Source of the DNA: Pseudomonas sp.
GTDB taxonomy: Bacteria > Pseudomonadota > Gammaproteobacteria > Pseudomonadales > Pseudomonadaceae
Length of the DNA: 64,000 nucleotides
Reading direction: 5' to 3'
Assembly: GCF_002796985.1 (NCBI RefSeq)
Contig: NZ_PEKX01000017.1
Span: 44,929 to 108,928 of the forward strand
Position 1 is the first letter of the stretch. Every line of letters begins with the position of its first letter. Shown here piece after piece: positions 28,873-38,211 of the stretch. A program made the position numbers and the translations under genes. The notes beneath the pieces were generated by a model that worked only from the letters and a program-made list of their open reading frames with translations, was not told the origin of the DNA and did not search any database.

Positions 28873-30498
28873 ATGACTTACGATTACATCATCGTCGGCG
28901 CAGGCTCGGCCGGTTGCGCCCTGGCTGGCCGCCTGGCCGACGCTCGGGTGGGCAGCATCGCGCTGCTCGAAGCCGGCGGCCACGACCAGAAGCGGGTAAT
29001 CAGCATCCCCATCGGTTTCGCCGCGACCGTACCCAAGGCCGGCCCATTCAACTATGGCTTCAACAGCGTGCCCCAGCCCGGCCTCAACGGCCGGCAGAAT
29101 TACCAGCCGCGCGGTCGTGGCCTGGGGGGGACCTCGTCGATCAACGGGATGATCTATATCCGTGGCGTGCCCAGCGACTACGACCAATGGGCCGAGCAGG
29201 GCTGCGATGGCTGGAGCTGGCGGGAAGTGCTGCCGTACTTCAAGCGCTCGGAAGCCAACGCCCGCCTGGCCGGTCACGCCGACAACGACCTGCACGGCGG
29301 ACGCGGTCCGCTGAAGGTCGCCGACACCCGCAGCACCAACCCCTTTGATCGCCGCTTCATCGAAGCGGCGCTGGCGGCGGGACACCCGTACAACCACGAC
29401 TTCAACGGCAGTACCCAGGAAGGTGTCGGCTTCTACCAGCGCACCCAACGCGATGGAGAGCGCTGGAATGCAGCGCGCGCCTACCTGCACGGTGGTAGCG
29501 GCGCGCTCAATGGAGGGCGCGAAAACCTTGAGGTGCTGACCGAGACGCAGGTGTTGCGCATTGTCTTCGAGGACAAGCACGCGGTCGCGGTGGAAGTCAT
29601 CCGCAATGGCCAGCGCGAAGTGCTGCGGGCTCGCAGGGAGATCATCCTCAGCGCTGGGTCCTTCGCTTCGCCGCAATTGCTGATGGTTTCTGGCGTCGGT
29701 CCGGCGGATCAGCTCGCCGAGCACGGTATCGAGATGGTCCGGGAGGCGCCTTCGGTCGGCCAGAACCTGCAGGAGCACGTCGACCTCAAGCTGCATCACC
29801 GGCTGTTCAGCACCGACCTCTATGCCGCCAGTCTGCCCGGTGGCCTGCGCTTGCTGCGCGAATGGCGGCGCTACCAGCGTGAGCGTTATGGCATGTTCGC
29901 GTCGATCATCGTCGAGACCGGCGCCTTTCTGAAAAGTCGCGCTGACCTGGTCGATCCGGACTTGCAGTTGCATTTCGGCACCGCCCTGGGCGACCCGCAG
30001 AAACTCACCAGACACGGCTACAACTGCCATGTCTGCGTGTTGCGGCCACACAGTCGCGGGCAGGTTCGCCTGGCCAGCGCCGATGCGCGGGTGGCGCCAC
30101 AGATCGATCCCAACCTGCTGGGCGACCCGCGTGACCTGGAAACCCTGCTGGCCGGAGCGCGCATCGTCAAGCGCATCCTCGATCAGAAGCCGTTGGCGGC
30201 GCTGGGTGGCCACGCGCATTTCCATGCGCACCTGAAGTTCGATGGCAGCGATGACGAGGCGGTGAAGCAGATGATCCGCGAGCACGCGGAAACCGCTTTC
30301 CACCCGGTCGGCACCTGTCGCATGGGCTCGGATGAGGCCTCTGTGGTCGACCCGCAACTGCGTGTACGTGGCGTACAGGGCCTGCGGGTGGTGGACGTAT
30401 CGATCATGCCTACCCTGATCGGCGGCAATACCAATGCCCCGGCGATGATGATCGGCGAGAAGGCCGCTGATCTGCTGATTGGAGAACAACAAAGATGA
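28873..30498 (+). CDS. GMC-family FAD alcohol dehydrogenase
   Basis: 541 residues from the ATG at 28873. FAD motif GAGSAGCALAGRLAD near residue 10, GMC signature GRGLGGTSSINGMIYIRG, and C-terminal catalytic pair His477 (HPVGTCRMG) and Asn519 (GGNTNAPAMM). Relatives include choline dehydrogenase and the alkanol dehydrogenase AlkJ. There is no signal peptide. It oxidises an alcohol to the aldehyde, feeding electrons to the respiratory chain. It overlaps the sulfatase start by four bases (ATGA), so the two are translationally coupled. Confidence 0.94.
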   Translation: MTYDYIIVGAGSAGCALAGRLADARVGSIALLEAGGHDQKRVISIPIGFAATVPKAGPFNYGFNSVPQPGLNGRQNYQPRGRGLGGTSSINGMIYIRGVPSDYDQWAEQGCDGWSWREVLPYFKRSEANARLAGHADNDLHGGRGPLKVADTRSTNPFDRRFIEAALAAGHPYNHDFNGSTQEGVGFYQRTQRDGERWNAARAYLHGGSGALNGGRENLEVLTETQVLRIVFEDKHAVAVEVIRNGQREVLRARREIILSAGSFASPQLLMVSGVGPADQLAEHGIEMVREAPSVGQNLQEHVDLKLHHRLFSTDLYAASLPGGLRLLREWRRYQRERYGMFASIIVETGAFLKSRADLVDPDLQLHFGTALGDPQKLTRHGYNCHVCVLRPHSRGQVRLASADARVAPQIDPNLLGDPRDLETLLAGARIVKRILDQKPLAALGGHAHFHAHLKFDGSDDEAVKQMIREHAETAFHPVGTCRMGSDEASVVDPQLRVRGVQGLRVVDVSIMPTLIGGNTNAPAMMIGEKAADLLIGEQQR

Positions 30499-32501
30499 AG
30501 TCGAACCTTTTCCCCCGTGCCGGCATCTGGTGCCGGAGTGCACTGGCGGTCGCCGTGGTCGGTGCCAGCCTGGGCGTGGCCCGCGCCCAGGAACAGAGCT
30601 CCCTGGCCCTGGCCAAACCGGCCAGCGCGGCGACCCAGGCGAGCAACGCAGCAGTGCTGAAGGCCTTGCCATTCAATGACCGTCAGGACTACGCGGATGC
30701 CACCAGGGGACTGGTGGCGGCATTCTCCGGATCAATTACCGATGCCAACGGCAAGGTCGTCTGGGACACTCGCCAGTATGACTTCCTCAGTGCCGATACG
30801 GCGCCGGATACGGTCAATCCGAGCCTCTGGCGGATGGCCCAGCTCAATGCCAACGCCGGGTTGTTCCAGGTGGCCGAGCGGATCTACCAGGTACGCGGCC
30901 TGGACCTGGCGAACATGACCATCATCGAGGGCGACAAGGGCCTGCTGGTCATCGATCCGCTGATGACCAGCGAGACCGCCCGCGCCGCGCTGGACCTGTA
31001 TTACCGCAAGCGTCCGCGCAAACCGGTGACGACGGTGATCTACACCCATAGTCATATCGACCATTTCGGGGGCGTGCGCGGGGTGATCGACGAGGCGGAC
31101 GTCAAGTCCGGCAAAGTGCAGGTGTATGCGCCCAGCGGCTTCATGGAGGAGGCGGCCAGTGAAAACGTGTTTGCCGGCACCGCCATGTTCCGCCGTGCGC
31201 AGTACCAGTCCGGCGCTGTGGTGCCACGCGGTGAAAAGGGCCAGGTCGACACCGGCATAGGCAAGGGCGGCGTCAGCGGCGGCAGCGTCGGTCTGATCGC
31301 ACCGACCGTGCTGGTCGACAAGCCTTACCAGCAGGTGCGCATCGATGGCATCGACATCGAGTTCCAGCTCACTCCCGGCAGCGAGGCGCCGGCGGAGATG
31401 AACCTCTACCTGCCGCAGATGCGCGCGCTGTGCATGGCCGAGAACGCCACCCATACCCAGCACAACATCCTTACCCCGCGCGGCGCGCTGGTGCGCGACG
31501 CCAAGGCCTGGAGCCAGTACCTGGATGCCAGCCTGGTGCGCTACGGCGACCGTGCCGAAGTGATGTTCGCCCAGCACAACTGGCCCACCTGGGGCGGCGA
31601 GCGCATTCGCACGCAACTGGCAGATCAGCGCGACATGTACAGCTACCTCAACGACCACACCCTGCACCTGCTCAACCAGGGCCTGACGCCCAGCGAGATT
31701 TCCGCGGTGATGCAGAAGCTTCCCGGGGACCTGGACCGCAAGTGGTACAACCGCGGTTACTACGGTTCGCTCAGTTTCAACTCGCGGGCGGTATACCAGC
31801 GTTACATGGGCTTCTACGACGGCAATCCGGCCAACCTGGACCCGTTGTCGCCGCAGGAGGCTGGCACGCGTTACGTCGAGGCGCTGGGGGGCGCGGAGCA
31901 TGCGCTGGAGCTGATGCGCGCGGCGATGGACAAGGGCGACTATCGCTGGGCAGTGGAGCTGGGCAACCACCTGGTCTTCGCCCAGCCGGACAACCGCGCG
32001 GCACGCGACGCCCAGGCCGACGCGCTGGAGCAACTGGGCTACCAGGCGGAAAGCTCGCTGTGGCGGAACATGTACTTGTCCGCCGCCGTCGAACTGCGCA
32101 AAGGCGTGGTCGAAGCGACCTTGCGCAAACCCGCCGCCGACCTGGTGAGGGCACTGGAGCCGGCCATGTTCTTCGACTACCTGGCGGTACGGTTGAATGC
32201 CGAGCGCGCCCAGGGCCACGACATGCAGGTGAACTGGACCTTCAGCGACCGCAAGCAGACCTTTGCCCTGACCCTGCGCAACGGCGTGCTGACCTATCGG
32301 CAGGACAGCCGTCATGCGCATCCGGACGCCTCCCTGAGCATCGACAAGGCAACCCTGGACCGTATCAGCCTGAAGGAGCTGGATTTCCCCGCCGCGCTCA
32401 AGCAGGGCCTGGCCAAGGTCGAGGGCGACCCGAGCAAGCTGGGCGAGCTGATGGGCCTGATGGACAACTTCTCGCCGAACTTCAATATCGCCACGCCCTG
32501 A
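30495..32501 (+). CDS. sdsA: Secreted alkyl sulfatase, SdsA type
   Basis: 668 residues, the usual SdsA length. A signal peptide ends near ARAQ (residue ~30). The metallo-beta-lactamase zinc motif THSHIDHFGG gives His185, His187, Asp189 and His190, and EAPAEMNLYLPQMRALCMAENATHTQHN supplies the remaining ligands. The middle carries the dimerisation domain and the last ~120 residues form the SCP2-like lipid-binding domain. SdsA1 of Pseudomonas aeruginosa hydrolyses dodecyl sulfate to dodecanol and sulfate. Here the alcohol would pass to the GMC and aldehyde dehydrogenases just upstream. Whether the substrate is primary alkyl sulfate or something bulkier is not known. Confidence 0.94.
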   Translation: MKSNLFPRAGIWCRSALAVAVVGASLGVARAQEQSSLALAKPASAATQASNAAVLKALPFNDRQDYADATRGLVAAFSGSITDANGKVVWDTRQYDFLSADTAPDTVNPSLWRMAQLNANAGLFQVAERIYQVRGLDLANMTIIEGDKGLLVIDPLMTSETARAALDLYYRKRPRKPVTTVIYTHSHIDHFGGVRGVIDEADVKSGKVQVYAPSGFMEEAASENVFAGTAMFRRAQYQSGAVVPRGEKGQVDTGIGKGGVSGGSVGLIAPTVLVDKPYQQVRIDGIDIEFQLTPGSEAPAEMNLYLPQMRALCMAENATHTQHNILTPRGALVRDAKAWSQYLDASLVRYGDRAEVMFAQHNWPTWGGERIRTQLADQRDMYSYLNDHTLHLLNQGLTPSEISAVMQKLPGDLDRKWYNRGYYGSLSFNSRAVYQRYMGFYDGNPANLDPLSPQEAGTRYVEALGGAEHALELMRAAMDKGDYRWAVELGNHLVFAQPDNRAARDAQADALEQLGYQAESSLWRNMYLSAAVELRKGVVEATLRKPAADLVRALEPAMFFDYLAVRLNAERAQGHDMQVNWTFSDRKQTFALTLRNGVLTYRQDSRHAHPDASLSIDKATLDRISLKELDFPAALKQGLAKVEGDPSKLGELMGLMDNFSPNFNIATP

Positions 32502-32515
32502 TCGAGGGCGCTGCC

Positions 32516-32541
32516 AAAGGCCACCTACGGGTGGCCTTTTT
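32516..32541 (+). terminator. Intrinsic terminator of the alkyl sulfatase operon
   Basis: AAAGGCCACC/GGTGGCCTTT stem with a TACG loop followed by further T residues, 15 bases after the sulfatase stop. Confidence 0.9.
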
Positions 32542-32593
32542 GCTTCGATCGGTTCGAGCCGGTTTCAACTGCGCGCCGGCGGGAGCGGCAGCG

Positions 32594-32617
32594 CTGGTGA
32601 CCTGGTGACCTGGTGAC
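32594..32617 (+). repeat. Three tandem CTGGTGAC octamers
   Basis: Three perfect head-to-tail copies in the short intergenic gap between two terminators. This is probably a replication-slippage product without function. Confidence 0.9.
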
Positions 32618-32649
32618 AAACGATAACGCCCGGTGCAGGGCACCGGGCG
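32618..32649 (-). terminator. Terminator of the LuxE-LuxC-ADH operon
   Basis: CGCCCGGTG/CACCGGGCG stem (32627-32649), followed on the minus strand by TTATCGTTT. It sits just past the ADH stop. Confidence 0.75.
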
Positions 32650-32668
32650 CTGGTTCGCGAGTTCGCTG

Positions 32669-33721
32669 TCAGGCGTCCTTCAGCGTGGCCATGTCGATGA
32701 CGAAACGGTACTTCACGTCATTGTTCTGCATCCGCTCGAAGGCGCCGTTGATGTCCTGCATGGCGATCATCTCGCACTCGGGCAGCACCTGGTGCTCGGC
32801 GCAGAAGTTGAGCAGCTCCTGGGTGGCAGGCAGGCCGCCCATCAGCGAGCCGGCGATGGAGCGGTCGTTGATCATCAGCAGGGCGCCGTGGATCGGCTCC
32901 AGCGGTTCCAGTGCGCCGATCAGCACCAGGGTGCCGCCGCGTGCCAGGAGCATCAGGTACGGGTTGACGTTGTGCCGGGTGGGGATGGTGTCGAGGATGA
33001 GGTCGAAGCTGCTCGCCGCTGCCTGCATGGCCGCGGGCTCCTTGGACAGCAGCACGTGGCTGGCACCCAGGGCGCGGGCGTCATCGGCCTTGCTGGCGGA
33101 GGTGGTGATCACCGTGACCTCGGCGCCCAGCGCCTTGGCCAGCTTGACCGCCATGTGGCCGAGACCGCCCAGGCCGATGACGGCCAGGCGCGTACCGGCC
33201 TTGACCTGGTGCTTGCGCAGCGGTTGCCAGACGGTGATGCCGGCGCACAGCAGCGGCGCGGCATGCTTGAGGTCCAGGCCGGTCGGCACGCGCAGGACAA
33301 ACTTCTCGCGCACCACGATGGACTGTGCGTAGCCGCCATAGGTGATGTCGCCGCTGACCCGGTCCTTGCCGTTGTAGGTTGGCGTGGGCAGGGTCACGCA
33401 GAGCTGCTCCTGACCTTCGGCGCAGGGCTTGCAGTGTTGGCAACTGTCGACCATGCAGCCCACGGCCACCGCGTCACCCACCTGGTAGCGGTCGACAGCG
33501 GAGCCGATGGCGGTGACGTGGCCGATGATCTCGTGGCCGGGAACGCAAGGGAACACACTGCTGTTCCAGTCGTTGTGGACGTAATGCAGGTCGGAATGGC
33601 AGACACCACAGTAGGCGATGGCGATCTGCACGTCGTCCTCGCGCAGGGCGCGACGCTCCACGTGCATCGGGCTCAGTGGTGCATGGGCCGCTGCGGCGGC
33701 GTAGGTCAGGGTTCGAGTCAT
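32669..33721 (-). CDS. Zinc-dependent NADP alcohol dehydrogenase (CAD-like)
   Basis: 350 residues from the ATG at 33721, with AGG upstream. Catalytic zinc region CGVCHSDLHYVHNDW and GHEIIGHV, four-Cys structural zinc site CQHCKPCAEGQEQLC, and nucleotide site GLGGLGHMAVKLAKALGA followed by TTSASK, which favours NADPH. The family (YahK/cinnamyl alcohol dehydrogenase) mostly reduces aldehydes to alcohols. It follows the LuxC-like gene by 54 bases, so it could consume the aldehyde that enzyme makes, or supply it in the reverse direction. Confidence 0.93.
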   Translation of the reverse strand: MTRTLTYAAAAAHAPLSPMHVERRALREDDVQIAIAYCGVCHSDLHYVHNDWNSSVFPCVPGHEIIGHVTAIGSAVDRYQVGDAVAVGCMVDSCQHCKPCAEGQEQLCVTLPTPTYNGKDRVSGDITYGGYAQSIVVREKFVLRVPTGLDLKHAAPLLCAGITVWQPLRKHQVKAGTRLAVIGLGGLGHMAVKLAKALGAEVTVITTSASKADDARALGASHVLLSKEPAAMQAAASSFDLILDTIPTRHNVNPYLMLLARGGTLVLIGALEPLEPIHGALLMINDRSIAGSLMGGLPATQELLNFCAEHQVLPECEMIAMQDINGAFERMQNNDVKYRFVIDMATLKDA

Positions 33722-33775
33722 GGGGATACCTGCGAAAGGAAAGGGCGCGCCCGGCACTCCGGGCGTGCAGCGGGG

Positions 33776-35233
33776 TTAGAGGGAAGGGCGCAGCCAGGGC
33801 GCGGGGGTGGTTTCCGGCGAAGCGATCTGATTGGAGATCCACTTGCCCATGCGTCGCATCGGCTCGATGGCATCCTGCGGCGCCTGCCATTTCATCGCCG
33901 CCGCATAGCCCAGCGAAACGATGCGCTGGGCGCCATACAGCGGCAGTACGTTCTTCAACTGGTCCTTGACCGACTCGGGGTAGACACCGACGGTCTGGGT
34001 GTAGGCATCCACCGCGTCCATCACTTCGTCCAGCTCGTCCACCGGCACCAGGTTGGCGGTGCGGTCGTCAAGCAGAGTGGAGAAGGGCACCGCCTCGGGG
34101 ATCTGCGAGCAGATGATTGCGCCTTCGCCATCCTGGCCGCCGATCACCTTGTACCAGTCGTCATCCAGGCGCAGCGCGTCAATGTGGGCCTTCAGGCCCT
34201 GGTCGTAACGCTTGGGCGCGGTGCTCAGGGTATTGGGGAGCGCCAGCATGGCGTCGTAGACATAGCGACCGAAACGGTTCAGGCGCTCAAGGCCGGCTTC
34301 GTCGGTGCCGCTCTGCACGTAGATCACGCGGGCGCAGACGCAGCCCTTCTGGTTCAGCGCGCCGATGTCGGTAGCCAGCCGCACGGCCGCCTCTCGCTGG
34401 CTGGCTTCGCTGGCGAATGTGTCGGCGCCGATGACGCTGGCGCTGCGTTTGGGGTCCAGCGAGATCAGTTCCAGGCCTGGCTGGATGTACTGGGTGACGT
34501 GCTTGAGCGCAGCGTAACCGCCCCAGGCGACGACCTTCTCGATGTTCTGCGGCTGGTAGAGGCGCTGCTCCAGGGCCTGGTCGCCGCCTTTCCAGTAGGC
34601 GACCGAAAGGTGCCGGGTCAGCGGGTGGTCCGGCGCCATCTCGACCATCGTGCGGGCGATGGCCAGGGCGGTGAACGGGTCGTTGGACGGCGCCTTGATG
34701 ATCGCATCGCTGCGCAGGACCATGTTGCGCAGGATGGTCACCAGCGACAGCGGCGCCGCGTTGCCGGCGACGATGTGCAGGGTGCGTGCACCGAAGCAGC
34801 GGGTTTCCAGTTCGGTGCCGTCACGCAGTTGCTGCTTGACCCAGCCTTCGAGGTACTTCACGCCGACGGTGCTTTCGACCATCTCGACGATGAAGTCGCG
34901 GTCGAGGTACTGGCGTAGGCTCATGTACGCGGCCTTGAGCATGGTCGGGGTGACGGGCGCGGTCTGGTAGGACAGCTCGCAGGCTTCCTGCAGGAACGGG
35001 TTGCTGGCGAAATCCAGGCGTTCGGCCAGGGCGCTGGCGTAGTCGAGGATGTCCTCGAAGCTCAGCTCGTAGAGATCGGCCAGTTTCGCCGGGTTGCCCA
35101 GCGGCAACTTGTCGACGTACTGGTGGGCGTCAGGCGTGAGGAAGCTCAGATCGCCGCCGCGGCCACCCACTTCGATCAGGTTGTCGGTGATGACCTCGCC
35201 ACGAATGATCATCGGCGCGATGGGTTTGCTCAT
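33776..35233 (-). CDS. LuxC-like acyl-CoA reductase
   Basis: 485 residues from the ATG at 35233, five bases after the LuxE-like stop. The LuxC family reduces acyl groups (from acyl-CoA or acylated LuxE) to aldehydes with NADPH. The nucleotide-binding half has HIVAGNAAPLSLVTILRNM and the catalytic region reads GALNQKGCVCARV, with Cys298 or Cys300 as nucleophile. No luciferase genes are near. With a LuxE-like partner and ADHs at its sides it may make or remove aldehydes in lipid catabolism. Confidence 0.9.
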   Translation of the reverse strand: MSKPIAPMIIRGEVITDNLIEVGGRGGDLSFLTPDAHQYVDKLPLGNPAKLADLYELSFEDILDYASALAERLDFASNPFLQEACELSYQTAPVTPTMLKAAYMSLRQYLDRDFIVEMVESTVGVKYLEGWVKQQLRDGTELETRCFGARTLHIVAGNAAPLSLVTILRNMVLRSDAIIKAPSNDPFTALAIARTMVEMAPDHPLTRHLSVAYWKGGDQALEQRLYQPQNIEKVVAWGGYAALKHVTQYIQPGLELISLDPKRSASVIGADTFASEASQREAAVRLATDIGALNQKGCVCARVIYVQSGTDEAGLERLNRFGRYVYDAMLALPNTLSTAPKRYDQGLKAHIDALRLDDDWYKVIGGQDGEGAIICSQIPEAVPFSTLLDDRTANLVPVDELDEVMDAVDAYTQTVGVYPESVKDQLKNVLPLYGAQRIVSLGYAAAMKWQAPQDAIEPMRRMGKWISNQIASPETTPAPWLRPSL

Positions 35234-35238
35234 GTTGT

Positions 35239-36669
35239 TCAGCCCTCGAAGGTATTCAGGAAGTCCATCGCCTCGCGGTGCGCGTTTTCCGACGCGGCGC
35301 AGGTGATCTTGTCGTCGCCGCCGTTCTTCTCGCTGTAGCGCTGGATCGCGCCCACCACGTAACGGCTCGGACGCCCGCAGGCGCAGGGCTGGTCCCATTC
35401 GACGGTGATTTCGTCGCCGGTGATGAAGCCTCCCCAGTGCACGTCGGCGCCCAGGTCATAGAAGGCGGCGCGGCCGGTGACTTGGCCGGTACGCGGCAGC
35501 GGCTTGCTGGTTTGCGGATCGAGCAGGAAGGGGATCACCGTGGGCGCGAAGTGGTAATGGCCCTCTTCGCAGCGCAGATGCGAGCCACTGACCACTTCGG
35601 ACATGGCGTAGGACTCGTTGATGCGCTGGGCACCGGTGAAGCGCAGCACATCGTCGCGCCAGCCTTCAGGCTGGATTACGCCTTTCGCACCGCCGGTGGT
35701 GGCGATATAGGAGTCAGGGTGGAACACGCCCTCCAGGCCTCGCTCCAGACCGGCCTTGGCCATGCCGTGGAGGAGGTTCCAGGTGCCGCCGATATAGACC
35801 CGCTTGCCCTTCAGTTCGCTGGCCATGCGGTCGAAGAACGCCGCCAGGTGCTGAGGCATCTGCGCCTGCAACTGGTCGAAGGATTTCTTCTTCGCCAGCA
35901 GCGCCGGGCTGATCACCAGGCGGTCGAGGGTGCCCTTGGACTGTGCGGCGCGCAGCTTGGCGCCCAGGTGCAGCACGTCGCTGGAGAGGGTTTCCGGATA
36001 GGCAGCGTGGAAGTTCGACTCGCTGGGCAGCAGCAGCTTCATCAGCGCGACGTTGCCGCGCAGGTGGCTGAGGTAGCCTTTGCGGTAATAGGGGTAGGCG
36101 GTGTGCATGTCCGGATGCGGCGAGTCGGGACCTTCCTGCTTCCAGGCGAACATCCTTCGCACGGAAACGGCTTTCTCGTATTCGCGGCTGCTGTTGGGCA
36201 GGAAGGAGAGGGTGCCCGAGGTGCCCGAGGTGTGACTGATGCACAGTTGCGGCAGCGCCGCGTCCATGGTTTCGAACCAGTCGTCCAGGCCCTGACAGGC
36301 GCTGACGTCCACTGCCGCGATAGCCTCGCCCATGTCGGACGTCACCAGCTTGGCCAGCCATTTGTTGATGGCGGTAAAGTTGTTCTTTTCCAGCAGTGAC
36401 GGCGGGTAGGACTTGAAGACGGTGTGCTCGAACAGCAGCGGCACCACATCGTCGAATTGTTCGACGCGTTCTACCGCCTGGGCGTCGGCGAGCTTCTTCA
36501 GCGTGGGCACGTTGTCGCGCAATTCGCCGAAGCGCTGCTGCAGCGCGGTGAGTTGCAGGGCATCCATTTCGCCGCGAGGCAGGTGGCTCCAGGTCTGGCA
36601 GGAGTGCCCGGCGAGGGCGACGGGGTCATTGAGCAATAGCTTTACTTGTTCTTCTGTCGATGCAGGCAT
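35239..36669 (-). CDS. LuxE-like acyl-protein synthetase
   Basis: 476 residues from the ATG at 36669 (MPASTEEQVKLLL); upstream residues are Pro-rich and lack a ribosome site. The adenylate-forming phosphate loop SHTSGTSGTLSF is near residue 150, and GGAKGVIQPEGWRDDV and RINESYAMSEV follow. Two Cys near the end, CACGRPS (Cys429, Cys431), are candidates for the acyl-carrying thiol that LuxE uses to hand fatty acids to LuxC. It is longer than luminous-bacteria LuxE (~370). It is the first gene of the LuxE-LuxC-ADH operon. Confidence 0.88.
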   Translation of the reverse strand: MPASTEEQVKLLLNDPVALAGHSCQTWSHLPRGEMDALQLTALQQRFGELRDNVPTLKKLADAQAVERVEQFDDVVPLLFEHTVFKSYPPSLLEKNNFTAINKWLAKLVTSDMGEAIAAVDVSACQGLDDWFETMDAALPQLCISHTSGTSGTLSFLPNSSREYEKAVSVRRMFAWKQEGPDSPHPDMHTAYPYYRKGYLSHLRGNVALMKLLLPSESNFHAAYPETLSSDVLHLGAKLRAAQSKGTLDRLVISPALLAKKKSFDQLQAQMPQHLAAFFDRMASELKGKRVYIGGTWNLLHGMAKAGLERGLEGVFHPDSYIATTGGAKGVIQPEGWRDDVLRFTGAQRINESYAMSEVVSGSHLRCEEGHYHFAPTVIPFLLDPQTSKPLPRTGQVTGRAAFYDLGADVHWGGFITGDEITVEWDQPCACGRPSRYVVGAIQRYSEKNGGDDKITCAASENAHREAMDFLNTFEG

Positions 36670-36895
36670 CGGTGAGCTCGCTACTCCGGGGGGAAGGCCG
36701 GCGCCGGGCGCCGGATCGGGCGGCAGCGGGAGCACAGGCAATCCACACTGATCCGTGGAGTCAGTATAAGGACTGACCAGGCGGCGGACGTTCCGGATTC
36801 CGCGCGCGACCAGTGCTCATAACTCATTGAAATTAATGATTAAAATGATGTTTCTCGGGCGACTGAAAACGGACATTCTGGATTTGCCGGTCGAC

Positions 36896-36909
36896 ACGTG
36901 CCGGCACGT
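36896..36909. promoter_or_regulatory. 14-base perfect palindrome
   Basis: ACGTGCC/GGCACGT between the divergent LuxE-like and iron ADH genes. A palindrome of this size is typical of a TetR-type operator, and a TetR gene lies 1.8 kb downstream. Confidence 0.45.
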
Positions 36910-36924
36910 ACCGTGTGACGTGCG

Positions 36925-36943
36925 CCCCCTCTACCGGAGGGGG
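36925..36943 (+). promoter_or_regulatory. C-tract/G-tract operator, site d
   Basis: CCCCCTC-TACCG-GAGGGGG, the most symmetrical copy. A weak -10-like TAAGCT starts 43 bases from the first C (36967). It lies 135 bases before the iron ADH start. Confidence 0.6.
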
Positions 36944-37059
36944 CTCGCGCGCCTATTTGCGCGCCCTAAGCTGGCGGTGATAGAGGAGCCGCCTGAGTTG
37001 CGCAGACGCCTTTCAGGCCGGGGTTCCGTCCATTTGACACTCGCCTGAAGGGAGTCCTG

Positions 37060-38211
37060 ATGCGTACGCTGACTTTCATTACCACCCCGTCCATCCTCGT
37101 CGAGCGGGGCGCCGCCGCGCGCCTGGCGGAGCGGGTGCGCAACATGAATTGCCGCTCGGTCCTGCTGGTGACCGACCCCGGCGTGCTCGGCACCGGCCTG
37201 CTGCAGCCGGTCATCGAGGACTTCGAACGCACCGGTGTGGCCTTGCAGGTTTTCGCCGAAGTCCAGGCAGACCCGCCGGAGTCGGTGATCCAGGCGGCGG
37301 TGGACGCGGCGCTGGATTGCTCCGCCGATTGCGTGATCGGCTTTGGTGGCGGCAGCTCGCTGGATGCTGCGAAGCTGGCGGCCCTGCTGGCATGCAGCGA
37401 TGAGTCGCTGAGCAGCGTGTATGGCATCGACGTGGCGCGCGGCCCGCGTCTGCCACTGGTGCTGGTGCCCACCACGGCGGGCACCGGGTCGGAGGTGACC
37501 GCGGTGTCGGTGGTGACCACCGCCAGCGGCGAGAAGAATGTGGTGATCTCGCCGTTGCTGTTGCCCGACCTGGCGGTGCTCGATGCGGACCTGACGGTGG
37601 GGCTGCCGGCGCATGTGACCGCCGCCACTGGCATCGACGCCATGGTGCATGCCATTGAGGCCTACACCACGCGCCTACGCAAGAATCCAATCTCCGATTG
37701 CCTGGCTCGCGAAGCGCTGCGTTTGCTGTCGGGCAGCCTGGACAGGGCCTGCGACGATGGCTCCGACATGCAGGCGCGCGAAGACATGTTGCTCGGCGCC
37801 TGCCTGGCGGGTATGGCCTTCGCCAATGCCCCGGTGGCGGCGGTACACGCCCTGGCCTACCCACTGGGCGCGCGCTTCCACGTGCCGCATGGACTGTCCA
37901 ATTCACTGGTGTTGGCGGCCGTACTGCGGTTCAACCTCGATGTGGCGGCGCCGTTGTATGCCGAGCTGGCGGACATCGTGCTGCCGGGCCTGAGCGGGGA
38001 TGCGCGGAGCAAGGCGCTGGCGTTGGCCGAGCATTTCGCCCAGTTGCCAGGGCGCTTGAAGCTGCCGACTCGCCTGCGCGAGGTGGGCATCGTCGAGTCT
38101 GACCTGGACGCCTTGGCCCAGGATGCACTGAAGCAGGTACGGTTATTGGGTAACAATCCACGCGAGGTTCGCCTGGAGGATATTCGCGCCCTGTACCAGG
38201 AGGTGCTGTGA
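37060..38211 (+). CDS. Iron-containing (type III) alcohol dehydrogenase
   Basis: 383 residues. The nucleotide-binding GFGGGSSLDAAK and TTAGTGSEVT are followed by GIDAMVHAIEAY and HALAYPLGARFHVPHGLSN, which hold the Asp and three His that bind the metal. It interconverts alcohols and aldehydes with NAD(P). It begins an operon with a thioesterase (4-base overlap), divergent from the LuxE-LuxC-ADH operon, so the two operons likely act in one alcohol/aldehyde/acid branch. Site d lies in its promoter. Confidence 0.94.
   Translation: MRTLTFITTPSILVERGAAARLAERVRNMNCRSVLLVTDPGVLGTGLLQPVIEDFERTGVALQVFAEVQADPPESVIQAAVDAALDCSADCVIGFGGGSSLDAAKLAALLACSDESLSSVYGIDVARGPRLPLVLVPTTAGTGSEVTAVSVVTTASGEKNVVISPLLLPDLAVLDADLTVGLPAHVTAATGIDAMVHAIEAYTTRLRKNPISDCLAREALRLLSGSLDRACDDGSDMQAREDMLLGACLAGMAFANAPVAAVHALAYPLGARFHVPHGLSNSLVLAAVLRFNLDVAAPLYAELADIVLPGLSGDARSKALALAEHFAQLPGRLKLPTRLREVGIVESDLDALAQDALKQVRLLGNNPREVRLEDIRALYQEVL

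Larger units (their letters stand above)
36670..37059. other. Divergent control region, LuxE versus iron ADH
   Basis: About 390 non-coding bases. It includes an AT-rich block around 36815-36850 and a 14-base palindrome at 36896-36909. Operator site d follows at 36925. Confidence 0.6.

Noticed and set aside
28114..30672. 852-codon minus-strand frame over the aldehyde and GMC dehydrogenases
   Set aside because: Shadow of two clear plus-strand enzymes.
33776..36669. A complete lux bioluminescence operon
   Set aside because: Only LuxC- and LuxE-like genes are present; there is no luciferase or LuxD nearby.
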